The translations under genes were made by a program, and so were the position numbers. The notes below the pieces were generated by a model. That model was not told the origin of the DNA. It did no database searches and saw only the letters and a list, made by a program, of their open reading frames with translations. Positions 26,173-34,449 of a DNA stretch of 64,000 nucleotides are shown in pieces. This stretch comes from Candidatus Pseudobacter hemicellulosilyticus (GTDB lineage: Bacteria > Bacteroidota > Bacteroidia > Chitinophagales > Chitinophagaceae): assembly GCA_029202545.1 (NCBI GenBank), contig CP119311.1, positions 992,001 through 1,056,000 on the forward strand, read 5' to 3'. How positions within the stretch are numbered: the stretch's first letter is position 1; each line of letters begins with the position of its first letter.

Positions 26173-26874
26173 ATGAGCACAAAAATATCCATACTGCTGG
26201 TCGAAGATGAGGAAAACCTCCACGAGGCACTGAAACTGAACCTGGAACTGGAAGGCTATGAAGTCACCTCTTCCTATACCGGCAGCGATGCGCTGCAGAA
26301 AGTGCAGGGAGAGTATTTCGACCTGATCATCCTTGATGTCATGCTGCCCGAACTGGACGGCATCACCGTTACGGAAACCATCCGTGTTTCCAATAATGAA
26401 GTGCCCATCCTCATCCTCAGCGCCAAGAATACCAGTTCCGACCGCGTGGTTGGCCTGAAGAAAGGCGCCGACGACTACCTCACCAAGCCTTTTAACCTGG
26501 AAGAACTGCTGCTGCGCGTGCAGAAGCTGATCAATAAGAATAAGAAGATGCAGGACAAGGATACCGTGGGCGATACCTATACCTTTGGCAGCAACACAGT
26601 TGACTTCAAAGCCCAGGAAGCCGTATCCAAGAGCGGTGAACGCATCCAGCTGAGCAAGAAGGAAGCCATGCTGCTCAAGCTCCTGATAGAAAATAAAAAC
26701 GAAGTGGTGCCCCGGGAAAAGATCCTCCAGACCGTCTGGGGCTATAACGTATACCCCACTACCCGGACCATTGATAATTTTATCCTCAACTTCCGGAAGT
26801 ACTTTGAGGAAGACAGCAGGAACCCCCAGTATTTTCATTCCGTCCGGGGTGTTGGCTATAAATACACAGAATAG
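26173..26874 (+). CDS. OmpR/PhoB-family response regulator (RprY-like)
   Basis: A 233-residue regulator. The receiver has Glu11-Asp12, phospho-acceptor Asp55 in LIILDVMLPELDG, the Thr/Ser position in LILSAKN and the conserved Lys in DYLTKPFN. The C-terminal winged helix (trans_reg_C) is complete, ending YFHSVRGVGYKYTE. It is co-transcribed with the kinase 11 bases upstream. Its stop codon is 11 bases from the end of the convergent BatD-like gene. Confidence 0.93.
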   Translation: MSTKISILLVEDEENLHEALKLNLELEGYEVTSSYTGSDALQKVQGEYFDLIILDVMLPELDGITVTETIRVSNNEVPILILSAKNTSSDRVVGLKKGADDYLTKPFNLEELLLRVQKLINKNKKMQDKDTVGDTYTFGSNTVDFKAQEAVSKSGERIQLSKKEAMLLKLLIENKNEVVPREKILQTVWGYNVYPTTRTIDNFILNFRKYFEEDSRNPQYFHSVRGVGYKYTE

Positions 26875-26885
26875 CCGGTCCGGGA

Positions 26886-28370
26886 TCAGACCGCCGGAAA
26901 TTTCAGTTGCAGCAATATGGTCTCCGCCTCTTTCAGCAGCGCACCCGCCTCTCTTCGCTCACCGGCCGGTGCATAGGCTGCCCATTCGCATTCCTGTAAT
27001 ACAGCAATAAAACCCGCCACCTGTTCGGGGGCAGCGCCCTTTGCAGCCAGCCGGTGCTGAAGCTGCTGCTTATTCAGGGAAGAAGGTGGTATTTCCAGGT
27101 AAATGGCGGCAAATTCCCAGAAGGCCTGTTCCAGCGCCTGGTAAAACCGGAAATGGTCTTCCTGTTCCAGCGCCCTGACAGCAGGCAGCAAAAGCTCATG
27201 CACAGCGGGCAGGGCAGGCTCATCTCCGGCAACAGTGGCTGGCAGCTGTTGCGCCTGCAGTTGCAGCCGCCTGGTCCTTTGCAGCTGGAGCAGCTGGTAG
27301 AGCACCCAGCAGACGATCAGGGCTACCAGGGTCCCGAAAAAATAATAGTGACGGGGCATACTACCGCCGGCCTGGTCCTCATTGATCCCTTTTTTCCTGC
27401 TGTCCAGCTCTTCTCTGGTAATTCCTGGCGTTACCCTGATGGTCAGTGGCTGGCTGCTGGCAATATGGTATTGGGCGGTCTCCGGGTCAAAATAAGGTAA
27501 GTGTATGGCCGGAATGGTATACAGTCCGGTATCCGGCGCTGCAAAAGAATATTCAAATGTCTTGGTACCCTGCAAGGGGAACTGGTATTTATTGACCAGC
27601 TCCCGCACCACGGGATCAGCCGTATCCACCCCTGCCGGCCAGGCCACTTCAGGAGGCGTCAGCAGGGAAAAATTACCGCTGCCCCTGATCACCACCTGGA
27701 TCTTTACCAGCTCACCGGCACGGATAGGCTTAACCGGTGCAAATACCTCAACACCGAAACGGCCCACAGCCCCTGCAAAATGTTCCGGCTGACCGTTTTC
27801 AGGCAAGGGCTTCACAGTAATGGTCAGGGGCGCAGAATGTAACGTTAACTTGTAGTCGTAAGGAGCAGGATAGTCCCCATCTGTCCGTACAAAATGCACC
27901 ACGCTTTCCACTTCTGCTTCATCCAGGGTGAATACGCCTTCCTGCAAGGGGAAGAGATGGACCTTACGGATAAGATCAGTATAATAAAGCTGCCCGTTCA
28001 CCCGCTCTATGGTTTGCTTGTCCTCATAATCATCCACCATTTCCAGTACGCTGAAACCCGCCAGGGATGGCCTTCTCACCACCTGGGAAGCACTGTTGAC
28101 CCGGGTATAGGCCTTGAATACCACCATCAGCGGTTCGCCCACATAACAGCTCTTCTTGCTGGCTTCACCACCCAGGAAAAGATTACCACGCAACTTCCCC
28201 TCCGCCGTTTCTCCACGCCGTAGTATGGAGTTGGCGTTTATGTCAATCTCTTCGCTGCGCTGGTCCGGCATAAAGGCGGACAGCAGCAGGAAGAACAGTA
28301 CTATTATATTGCTACGTTGTATTATAGACACAAATATAACCCTCCTCCGGAATCCCTTTTCACCGTTCAC
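26886..28370 (-). CDS. BatD-family membrane protein (orphan)
   Basis: A 494-residue exported protein. A hydrophobic signal (IIVLFFLLLSAF) follows a basic N-terminus. Two or three Ig-like beta domains carry BatD motifs (SCYVGEPLMVVFKAYTR, RAGELVKIQVVIRGSGNFSLL, GTKTFEYSFAAPDTGLYTIP). One membrane helix (YYFFGTLVALIVCWVLYQLL, about residue 345) is followed by a helical cytoplasmic tail typical of BatD. BatD normally belongs to the batABCDE aerotolerance operon with MoxR and von Willebrand proteins; none is here, so this is an isolated paralogue. The start is not certain: a perfect TATATTTG lies at 28338-28331 inside the first codons, hinting that translation may begin further in. Confidence 0.78.
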   Translation of the reverse strand: MNGEKGFRRRVIFVSIIQRSNIIVLFFLLLSAFMPDQRSEEIDINANSILRRGETAEGKLRGNLFLGGEASKKSCYVGEPLMVVFKAYTRVNSASQVVRRPSLAGFSVLEMVDDYEDKQTIERVNGQLYYTDLIRKVHLFPLQEGVFTLDEAEVESVVHFVRTDGDYPAPYDYKLTLHSAPLTITVKPLPENGQPEHFAGAVGRFGVEVFAPVKPIRAGELVKIQVVIRGSGNFSLLTPPEVAWPAGVDTADPVVRELVNKYQFPLQGTKTFEYSFAAPDTGLYTIPAIHLPYFDPETAQYHIASSQPLTIRVTPGITREELDSRKKGINEDQAGGSMPRHYYFFGTLVALIVCWVLYQLLQLQRTRRLQLQAQQLPATVAGDEPALPAVHELLLPAVRALEQEDHFRFYQALEQAFWEFAAIYLEIPPSSLNKQQLQHRLAAKGAAPEQVAGFIAVLQECEWAAYAPAGERREAGALLKEAETILLQLKFPAV

Positions 28371-28402
28371 GGAAATCCTTAATTCCTTATCTTTCAGGGA
28401 TC

Positions 28403-29149
28403 ATGCACATTATTATTATCTCGGAAGATGCTTCCGCCACCAGCAGCCTTCGCGCCCTGGTAAAGAAAACCATCCCTGAAATAACGGAAGTAAGGGTAAC
28501 TACGGACTTCAGCAAAGTGTCGGACCTGATACGCTCCTTCAAACCATCCATCCTGTTCATTGATGCCGCCATCATTCCCAGGGCAGGTTATGATATGTTC
28601 AAAAAATTACCGGAAGATATCAGGGCCCGGCTGGTCATTTTCACCCAGCCTGATGAGCAGGTCGTCAATGCTATCCGGTTCAGCATGGTGGAATTTATTA
28701 CCCAACCTTTCATCGGTGAAGCATTGCGCGCCAGCTTTGACAGACTGACGGCGCAGCCCGCCAATATGCCGGCGGCACAAACCATGTACAGCAACCTGCT
28801 GCGTAATGTTACGGCAAAAAATACCAGTGATCTCCGGCTGACCCTCACTTCCGGCGAGGGTACTTTCTTTTATCATATTGATGATATCATCCGTCTGGAA
28901 AGCGATCCGCCTTTCACCTGGTTCTATTTCACCAACCGCAAGCCCCTGCCCATCCCGCAAGCCCTCAAGGTCTTTGAAGAACTGCTGATCCAGCAGGGCT
29001 TTCTGCCGGTGCATAAATCCTACCTCATCAACAAAACGCATGTGCTGGAATTTACTGCTCATGGCACCATTACTTTGTCGGACCGCACACAGGTGGAAAT
29101 TTCCAGGAGAAGAAAAGAAGAAATGCTCAAAGCGCTGGAGAGCAGGTAA
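28403..29149 (+). CDS. LytTR regulator with a degenerate receiver domain
   Basis: A 248-residue protein. The C-terminal LytTR domain is intact (GTFFYHIDDIIRLESDPPF, VHKSYLINKTHVLEF, EISRRRKEEM). The N-terminal receiver keeps Asp54 (LFIDAAII) and Thr81 (IFTQPD), but the invariant Lys is Gln101 (EFITQPF) and the acidic pocket reads SED instead of DD. Loss of the Lys usually weakens phosphorylation-driven switching, so it may act constitutively or through another signal. No kinase gene adjoins; the neighbours are a divergent BatD gene and a convergent SDR gene. The target is unknown. Confidence 0.83.
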   Translation: MHIIIISEDASATSSLRALVKKTIPEITEVRVTTDFSKVSDLIRSFKPSILFIDAAIIPRAGYDMFKKLPEDIRARLVIFTQPDEQVVNAIRFSMVEFITQPFIGEALRASFDRLTAQPANMPAAQTMYSNLLRNVTAKNTSDLRLTLTSGEGTFFYHIDDIIRLESDPPFTWFYFTNRKPLPIPQALKVFEELLIQQGFLPVHKSYLINKTHVLEFTAHGTITLSDRTQVEISRRRKEEMLKALESR

Positions 29150-29184
29150 AGACCCGGCAAGCCCCTGGTTCGCCCAAAATTGTT

Positions 29185-29886
29185 TTACAGATCACCGAGC
29201 TGGGGCCGCAGCACAATATCCTCCACGCAGGCCTGTGGCGATAATTGTACAGCCGCACAGATCATAGTGGCAATATCTTTTGCTTCCATGATCCGCAGGG
29301 GATCCACGCCCGTGCCGGCCCAGGAATTGGTATAGGCCGCACCGGGGAATACGCCGGTGACCTTGATGCCATGGGGTTTCATTTCTTCCCGCAGGTTCCT
29401 GGAGAAGCCGGCCAGTGCAAATTTGCTGATACTGTAAGCACCACCGTTAGGATAGGCCTGTAAGGAAGCGATAGAGCAAATGTTAAAAATATGACCGGCC
29501 TGCTGTTCCATCATGGCAGGCAGTAAAGTCCGGGTAAGATGATACGCGCTGTAGAGGTTCACCTGGATCATCTGTTCCAGCACACCATCCGCTTCATTGT
29601 GGACGCCGCCCGGCTCAAATAACCCGGCATTGTTGACCAGCACATCTACTGAAACAGCCTGCGCCAGTATCCATTCACCAAAAGCAATGGCCTGCGCTTT
29701 GACAGACAGATCAAAAGGCCTGGCCTGGATGCGGATGCCGGGATAGTCCTGTTGCAGTTCCGCCACGGCGCTGTTCAGCGCCTGCTCATTGCGGCTGCAG
29801 AGAAAAAGATCATTGCCCTGCTCCGCAAACGCTGCGGCAATAGCTTTTCCAAATCCTTTGCTTGCTCCGGTGATGACCACATTCAT
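29185..29886 (-). CDS. Short-chain dehydrogenase/reductase
   Basis: A 233-residue classical SDR. The ATG at 29886 (MNVVITGASKGFGKAIAAAF) places the cofactor loop at the N-terminus; upstream in-frame sequence to 30030 has no protein character. Further motifs are the NNAG stabilising element (VDVLVNNAGLFEPG), the catalytic Ser (ICSIASLQA), and the YSISKFA Tyr-x3-Lys pair. Such enzymes reduce or oxidise small carbonyl compounds with NAD(P)H. The substrate cannot be named. The gene is convergent with the LytTR gene and divergent from the YjjG-like phosphatase. Confidence 0.9.
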   Translation of the reverse strand: MNVVITGASKGFGKAIAAAFAEQGNDLFLCSRNEQALNSAVAELQQDYPGIRIQARPFDLSVKAQAIAFGEWILAQAVSVDVLVNNAGLFEPGGVHNEADGVLEQMIQVNLYSAYHLTRTLLPAMMEQQAGHIFNICSIASLQAYPNGGAYSISKFALAGFSRNLREEMKPHGIKVTGVFPGAAYTNSWAGTGVDPLRIMEAKDIATMICAAVQLSPQACVEDIVLRPQLGDL

Positions 29887-29982
29887 AATAAGAGAGTTAT
29901 TAGAACTGCGAAGTAAACATATTTCCGGGGAATTGTCCGGCATCTTAACAGGATCGCAACGGCCCGGTTGTACGCTATGCCG

Positions 29983-29990
29983 TATTTTTG
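29983..29990 (+). promoter_or_regulatory. -7 element (TATTTTTG) four bases before the phosphatase ATG
   Basis: TATTTTTG fits TAnnTTTG exactly and ends at 29990, with the ATG at 29995. Transcription from it would give a leaderless or nearly leaderless mRNA. No TTG is seen at -33. Confidence 0.4.
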
Positions 29991-29994
29991 CCGG

Positions 29995-30690
29995 ATGAAG
30001 TACCAGCATCTGTTCTTCGATCTCGATCATACCCTGTGGGATTTTGAAGCCAATAGCCGCCAGACCCTTGAAAGCATGTACCAGACCTTTTCACTGGAAT
30101 CCAAAGGCGTGTACGATTTCACCCTCTTTCATAAGAACTATCTGGTACACAACGATAAACTCTGGGAACGTTATCGCAACGGCTATATAAAAGCGGAGGA
30201 ACTGCGCTGGAAAAGGATGTGGCTGAGCCTGCTGGATTTTAAGATCGGGGACGAACAACTGGCCCGCGCCATGGGACAGGAATTTGTAGACCTGCTGCCC
30301 TCCCGCAATATCCTCTTCCCCTATACCCTTGAAATACTCGGGTACCTCCAACAGAAAGGATACAGGATGCACCTGATCACCAATGGTTTTGAAAAAACAC
30401 AATACAGCAAGATCGCCAATTCAGGCATCCAGTCCTATTTCACGGAAGTGATCACCTCTGAAGGCAGCAATAGCCTGAAACCTCATAAGGAGATCTTTGA
30501 ATACGCTTTTAAGAAAACCAATGCCCTGCCGGAAAAAAGCATCATGATCGGGGACAGCGTTGAGGCCGATATCCAGGGAGGTATCAACGCAGGGATGGAC
30601 CAGGTCTATGTCAATCACCTGAACCTGCCGGCTGCCGTGCAACCTACGTACACGGTCTATCATTTAAAAGAGTTGGAACAGTTGTTCTGA
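29995..30690 (+). CDS. YjjG-family HAD hydrolase (nucleotidase)
   Basis: A 231-residue haloacid-dehalogenase-fold phosphatase. The ATG at 29995 is chosen because the first HAD motif FFDLDHTLWDF (nucleophile Asp9, acid Asp11) follows at once; nine extra codons upstream are not needed. Motif II is LITNGFEKTQ, the Lys is in SLKPHKEIF, and motif III is MIGDSVEADIQGG. The cap region and length fit YjjG, a pyrimidine 5'-nucleotidase that clears non-canonical nucleotides in E. coli. The exact substrate is inferred from the family. Confidence 0.9.
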   Translation: MKYQHLFFDLDHTLWDFEANSRQTLESMYQTFSLESKGVYDFTLFHKNYLVHNDKLWERYRNGYIKAEELRWKRMWLSLLDFKIGDEQLARAMGQEFVDLLPSRNILFPYTLEILGYLQQKGYRMHLITNGFEKTQYSKIANSGIQSYFTEVITSEGSNSLKPHKEIFEYAFKKTNALPEKSIMIGDSVEADIQGGINAGMDQVYVNHLNLPAAVQPTYTVYHLKELEQLF

Positions 30691-30708
30691 TAATAGCAGG
30701 AAGCCGGC

Positions 30709-31365
30709 CTACACCGTGGCCAGGACCGTGATGCCGCCTTTTACCACCTGGTTCAGCTGCACATTCACCCTGGTGCCTACAGGCAGCAGGATATCCACGC
30801 GGCTGCCAAATTTGATAAAGCCAAACTCAGCGCTCTGCTCTACTTTCTCACCAACGGTCAGGTAGTTGACAATGCGTTTGGCCAGGGCGCCGGCAATCTG
30901 TTTTACCAGTACTTCGCCTTTGTGATAGCGGATCACTACGGAATGTCTTTCGTTTTCGGTGGAGGACTTGGGATTCCAGGCCACCAGGTATTTTCCTTTA
31001 TGGTATTGGTTGTACACCACTTCACCGCTTACCGGGTTACGGTTCTGGTGAACATTGGCAGGACTCATGAATACGGAGATCTGCAGTCTTTTACCCTTGA
31101 AGTATTCTTCGTCAACCACTTCTTCAATCACCACCACTTTCCCGTCAGCCGGGCTCACCACCTGCTGCTCGTTCCGGGTGAGCTGCCGGTTGGGCACACG
31201 GAAGAAGGAGATGATGAATAAGAGCAGTCCCAACGTAAGGACAAAGATCAGCCAGCTCAGCACAGGCAGGTTGAAACTGATAAAATAAAAAGATGCCAGG
31301 TTGATCACTGCAAAGATGATGGCAGTAATAAGAATGCTTTTATATCCTTCTTTGTGTATGGTCAT
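30709..31365 (-). CDS. psd: Phosphatidylserine decarboxylase (short, archaeal-like type)
   Basis: A 218-residue proenzyme that makes phosphatidylethanolamine. Two membrane helices lie near the N-terminus (about residues 10-55), followed by VSPADGKVVVIEE and an HQNRNPVSGEV segment. The self-cleavage site that forms the pyruvoyl group is FGSRVDILLP near the C-terminus, where Gly-Ser is the split point. The size is that of the short PssD class rather than E. coli Psd. The gene is the last of a leftward set CPBP protease, cdsA, psd, which places consecutive phospholipid steps together. Confidence 0.93.
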   Translation of the reverse strand: MTIHKEGYKSILITAIIFAVINLASFYFISFNLPVLSWLIFVLTLGLLLFIISFFRVPNRQLTRNEQQVVSPADGKVVVIEEVVDEEYFKGKRLQISVFMSPANVHQNRNPVSGEVVYNQYHKGKYLVAWNPKSSTENERHSVVIRYHKGEVLVKQIAGALAKRIVNYLTVGEKVEQSAEFGFIKFGSRVDILLPVGTRVNVQLNQVVKGGITVLATV

Positions 31366-31392
31366 TGATGTTTATTGATTGGCAAAACTACA

Positions 31393-32280
31393 TTATTTCA
31401 TAAAAAAGAAAACATAGAGCCACACGAAGGGTGTGGCCACCAGCAGCGAATCAAACCGGTCAAGGAAGCCGCCATGCCCGGGCATGATGGAGCCGCTGTC
31501 CTTTACATTGGCCATCCGCTTGCCTTTGCTTTCCAGCAGATCGCCCAGCGTACCCATGACTGCCGCAAGGGCGCTGATCACGATATAATCTATCAGCCTG
31601 AACCCGCCGAACCACCAGCCGAAAAGGGCTACCACCAGTACACAGAGTATGGCCCCGCCCGCGGTGCCCTCCCAGGTCTTTTTGGGAGAGATAGGACTGA
31701 ACGGTGTTTTGCCGATCAGCGATCCTACAATATAGGCCATGGTATCATTGATCCAGATGGAGACAATAAGGATAATGGGCAGGAATTTCCCCGCATCCAG
31801 CACCCGGATACCGGTATCGGTGGCCTGGCTGATCTCCGGCAGGCAGCGCAGGTCCATGAGCAGGCCCCAGCTAAGGGAAATATATACCAGCCCCAGGGTG
31901 GAATACCCGATATTCTTAAGGCTGATATTGCCGGCAAAAAGCAGTTCAATAATGGGCAATACAAACACACAGATCATGCCCAGCCACCAGCCGATGGCAT
32001 GGAAGGAGAAATCACCGATATTAAAATTATTACCCAGGAAAAAAAGCATGATGCACCAGCCTGCCAGGCGGACCCCATATTTGTGAAAGGGAGTAATACT
32101 GGTATACTCAGGGTCAATTTTTCCCAGCAGCTGCTGGTATTCCTTCCAGCAGCCAAAATGGATGATGGTGAACAGGATGAAAAAGCTCCAGTGGTTCCAC
32201 AACAGGCCCGTCAGCATCACCACCACGAAGGCGGTTGCAGTAAGGGATCTTGTTTTTAGTGTGGCCAGGTTAAGTGCCAT
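31393..32280 (-). CDS. cdsA: Phosphatidate cytidylyltransferase
   Basis: A 295-residue polytopic inner-membrane enzyme that makes CDP-diacylglycerol, the precursor of phosphatidylserine and phosphatidylglycerol. About seven to eight hydrophobic helices are visible. The C-terminal signature is complete: ISPKKTWEGTAGG followed by GDLLESKGKRMANVKDSG and MPGHGGFLDRFDSL, with the catalytic Asp residues. Length is normal. It lies 27 bases upstream of psd on the same strand, fitting the pathway order. Confidence 0.95.
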   Translation of the reverse strand: MALNLATLKTRSLTATAFVVVMLTGLLWNHWSFFILFTIIHFGCWKEYQQLLGKIDPEYTSITPFHKYGVRLAGWCIMLFFLGNNFNIGDFSFHAIGWWLGMICVFVLPIIELLFAGNISLKNIGYSTLGLVYISLSWGLLMDLRCLPEISQATDTGIRVLDAGKFLPIILIVSIWINDTMAYIVGSLIGKTPFSPISPKKTWEGTAGGAILCVLVVALFGWWFGGFRLIDYIVISALAAVMGTLGDLLESKGKRMANVKDSGSIMPGHGGFLDRFDSLLVATPFVWLYVFFFMK

Positions 32281-32321
32281 GGGGCGAATAGTATAAAAAG
32301 GATGAAAATAGCAAAAAATGA

Positions 32322-33209
32322 TCAGGCAATGAACTGGTTGGTGGGATTGAGCTCATTAACGCCATAGACCCGCGACCAGGAAGTGGTGGACTGCCGATGG
32401 AAATACCAGACGATGGCCCAGACCGCCACACCGCTGATAATGGCTGTGAGTACCGGCATCTGGGGATTTTCACTGATATAGCGGGGCGCTACCGATACGG
32501 CAATGACCTGCACGGCATTGTTCACAAAATGCGCCAGGATACTGGTCCACAGGCTGCCGCTGTACCAGTACAGGGCGCCCAGCACCACTCCCAGGAACAT
32601 CCGCGGGAAAAAGCCAAGGAACTGGAAATGCAGCGTGGAAAACACCAGGGCCGTCAGCAGGATACCTGCCCAGGGACTTTTTGTCAAATGGATGAGTACA
32701 CGCTGTAAGGCGCCGCGGAAATACAGCTCTTCGCAGATAGCCGGCAAGAGAGCAATCACAATCACGTTAATGATCAGATCGCCGGTAGTATTGACCTTGA
32801 GCAATGCTTCCAGCTGCTTGCCTGTCTGCTTTTCCATATTGTACAGGGACTCGGGCAGGGGAAGGGCATGGTTCAGCTGCCCCAGCCAGAACACGAAAGG
32901 AAAGGCCAGCATAATGCAGAAGGCTGCCAGTACATACATATTGGTCTTCTCCGCTTTTCGCAATCCCAGGAAATAGAACTGCCGGCCACGGAAAGTAAAG
33001 GCTGCATATAAAAAGGCGGGGAAAAAGAAGAAGGCGATGCTGGAAACGGCCTGGCTCCATTTCATAGCCTGCACCAGGTTAGGCTGGCTCAGGTCCACGG
33101 GAGTGGCAGACTGCCCGTTCAGGACAACCAGGACCAGCAGGGGTACCGATACCGCAAGCAGTACTGCCAGCTGTTTCCAGGGCGATTTTATCTTCAAATG
33201 GCCTATCAT
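32322..33209 (-). CDS. CPBP-family intramembrane metalloprotease
   Basis: A 295-residue protein with about seven membrane helices. The CPBP/Abi catalytic motif is present: AICEELYFRGALQRVL with Glu160-Glu161 and Arg165, followed by FSTLHFQFLGF and ILAHFVNNAVQV, each with a metal-ligand His. Relatives are the Rce1-type CAAX proteases; in bacteria roles in bacteriocin immunity, protein modification or regulated proteolysis have been proposed. It begins the CPBP-cdsA-psd group, 41 bases before cdsA. The substrate is unknown. Confidence 0.9.
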   Translation of the reverse strand: MIGHLKIKSPWKQLAVLLAVSVPLLVLVVLNGQSATPVDLSQPNLVQAMKWSQAVSSIAFFFFPAFLYAAFTFRGRQFYFLGLRKAEKTNMYVLAAFCIMLAFPFVFWLGQLNHALPLPESLYNMEKQTGKQLEALLKVNTTGDLIINVIVIALLPAICEELYFRGALQRVLIHLTKSPWAGILLTALVFSTLHFQFLGFFPRMFLGVVLGALYWYSGSLWTSILAHFVNNAVQVIAVSVAPRYISENPQMPVLTAIISGVAVWAIVWYFHRQSTTSWSRVYGVNELNPTNQFIA

Positions 33210-33210
33210 A

Positions 33211-33244
33211 GTCTGGAATAAACAAATATTAGTGTGTAATTTTG
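33211..33244 (+). promoter_or_regulatory. Candidate promoter of dusB
   Basis: TAATTTTG at 33237-33244 matches the -7 consensus exactly; GTCTGG at 33211-33216 is a poor -33 at about the right spacing. The start site would be near 33250, leaving a leader of about 125 bases. Confidence 0.45.
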
Positions 33245-33269
33245 CATTTGCCGCAACCAGGCTGCAGGC

Positions 33270-33322
33270 GCTGCTAAAAAAGCAGCCCCTAGGTAAGTCC
33301 TGATAAAAAGGGACTTTTACCT
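33270..33322 (+). promoter_or_regulatory. Structured leader upstream of dusB
   Basis: GCTGC (33270-33274) pairs with GCAGC (33282-33286). AGGTAAGTCC (33291-33300) then pairs with GGGACTTTTACCT (33310-33322), leaving a two-base bulge. Neither hairpin has a T-run. They sit within the predicted 125-base leader and may affect translation or stability. This is a by-eye fold. Confidence 0.4.
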
Positions 33323-33374
33323 GTCAAAGCCTTAACGGAACGCTGCAAGATAAGCATTCAACCGCTATTAACGG

Positions 33375-34415
33375 ATGGTTAACATTGGTAACATATCACT
33401 GCCTGATTTCCCATTGCTCCTGGCTCCCATGGAGGATGTGAGCGATCCCCCCTTCCGGTATGTGTGCAAACAGAACGGGGCCGACCTGATGTATAGTGAG
33501 TTCATTTCCAGCGAAGGACTGATCCGCGACGCCATCAAAAGCCGCCAGAAACTTGATTTCTCTGAGTTTGAACGTCCCTTCGGCATACAGATCTTTGGCG
33601 GGGATGAAGAAGCCATGGCCCTCAGCGCCCGGATTGTGGACACCGTACAGCCCGACCTGGTTGATATCAATTTCGGCTGCCCGGTAAAGAAAGTGGTCTG
33701 CAAAGGCGCCGGCGCCGCCGTTCTCAAAGATGTGGACGGCATGGTCCGCCTGACCGCTGCCGTGGTGAAATCCACCTCCCTGCCAGTAACCGTAAAGACC
33801 AGGCTGGGCTGGGATGAGCAGACAAAGAATATTGAGGAAGTAGCCGAACGCCTCCAGGATGTGGGGATCAAAGCCCTCACCATCCATGGCCGGACCCGCG
33901 CCCAGCTGTATAAGGGAGAGGCCGACTGGTCGCTCATTGCTAAAGTGAAGAACAATCCCCGCATCCGGATACCCATTTTCGGGAATGGTGATATTGATTC
34001 CCCCCAGAAAGCCAAAGTTTACCAGCAACGTTACGGGGTGGATGGCATCATGGTAGGCCGCGCCGCTATTGGCTATCCCTGGATATTCCGGGAGATCCGC
34101 CATTACCTGCAGACCGGCCAGCTGCTGCCTCTTCCAACTATTGAAGAACGTGTAGCCGTTTGCCGCACCCATCTCCATAAATCCGTAGAATGGAAAGGCC
34201 CCGTCCTGGGTATCCTGGAAATGCGCCGCCATTATACCAACTACCTGAAGGGCTTACCGCATATCAAGGAATTCAGGACCCGGCTGGTGACCGTGAAGAC
34301 CCTGCCCGAAATTGAAGCCGTACTGGATGAAGTAGCTGTACAATTTGCCGGCATGGCGCCGGAGAGGTCCCCCGGGAATTTCTCCCAGGGCCAGCTGGAA
34401 GAATGCAGCCATTGA
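33375..34415 (+). CDS. dusB: tRNA-dihydrouridine synthase
   Basis: A 346-residue FMN enzyme that reduces uridine to dihydrouridine in tRNA. The TIM-barrel start is typical (LLLAPMEDVSDPPFR). The catalytic Cys is Cys102 in VDINFGCPVKKVV, and the FMN phosphate motifs (HGRTRAQLYKG, GNGDI, GVDGIMVGRAAIGYPW) are complete, followed by the helical tRNA-binding domain. It is the DusB/NifR3 type. In many Proteobacteria dusB precedes fis; here an M28 peptidase follows 34 bases later, so that context is absent. Confidence 0.95.
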   Translation: MVNIGNISLPDFPLLLAPMEDVSDPPFRYVCKQNGADLMYSEFISSEGLIRDAIKSRQKLDFSEFERPFGIQIFGGDEEAMALSARIVDTVQPDLVDINFGCPVKKVVCKGAGAAVLKDVDGMVRLTAAVVKSTSLPVTVKTRLGWDEQTKNIEEVAERLQDVGIKALTIHGRTRAQLYKGEADWSLIAKVKNNPRIRIPIFGNGDIDSPQKAKVYQQRYGVDGIMVGRAAIGYPWIFREIRHYLQTGQLLPLPTIEERVAVCRTHLHKSVEWKGPVLGILEMRRHYTNYLKGLPHIKEFRTRLVTVKTLPEIEAVLDEVAVQFAGMAPERSPGNFSQGQLEECSH

Positions 34416-34449
34416 TCCAAACCCTGCCCTTATCACTAAAAACATTGCC

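Noticed and set aside
28331..28338. Perfect TATATTTG on the minus strand at the start of the BatD gene
   Set aside because: As a promoter it would lie inside the first codons, with no downstream ATG before the signal peptide and no -33 element. It is noted in the gene entry only.
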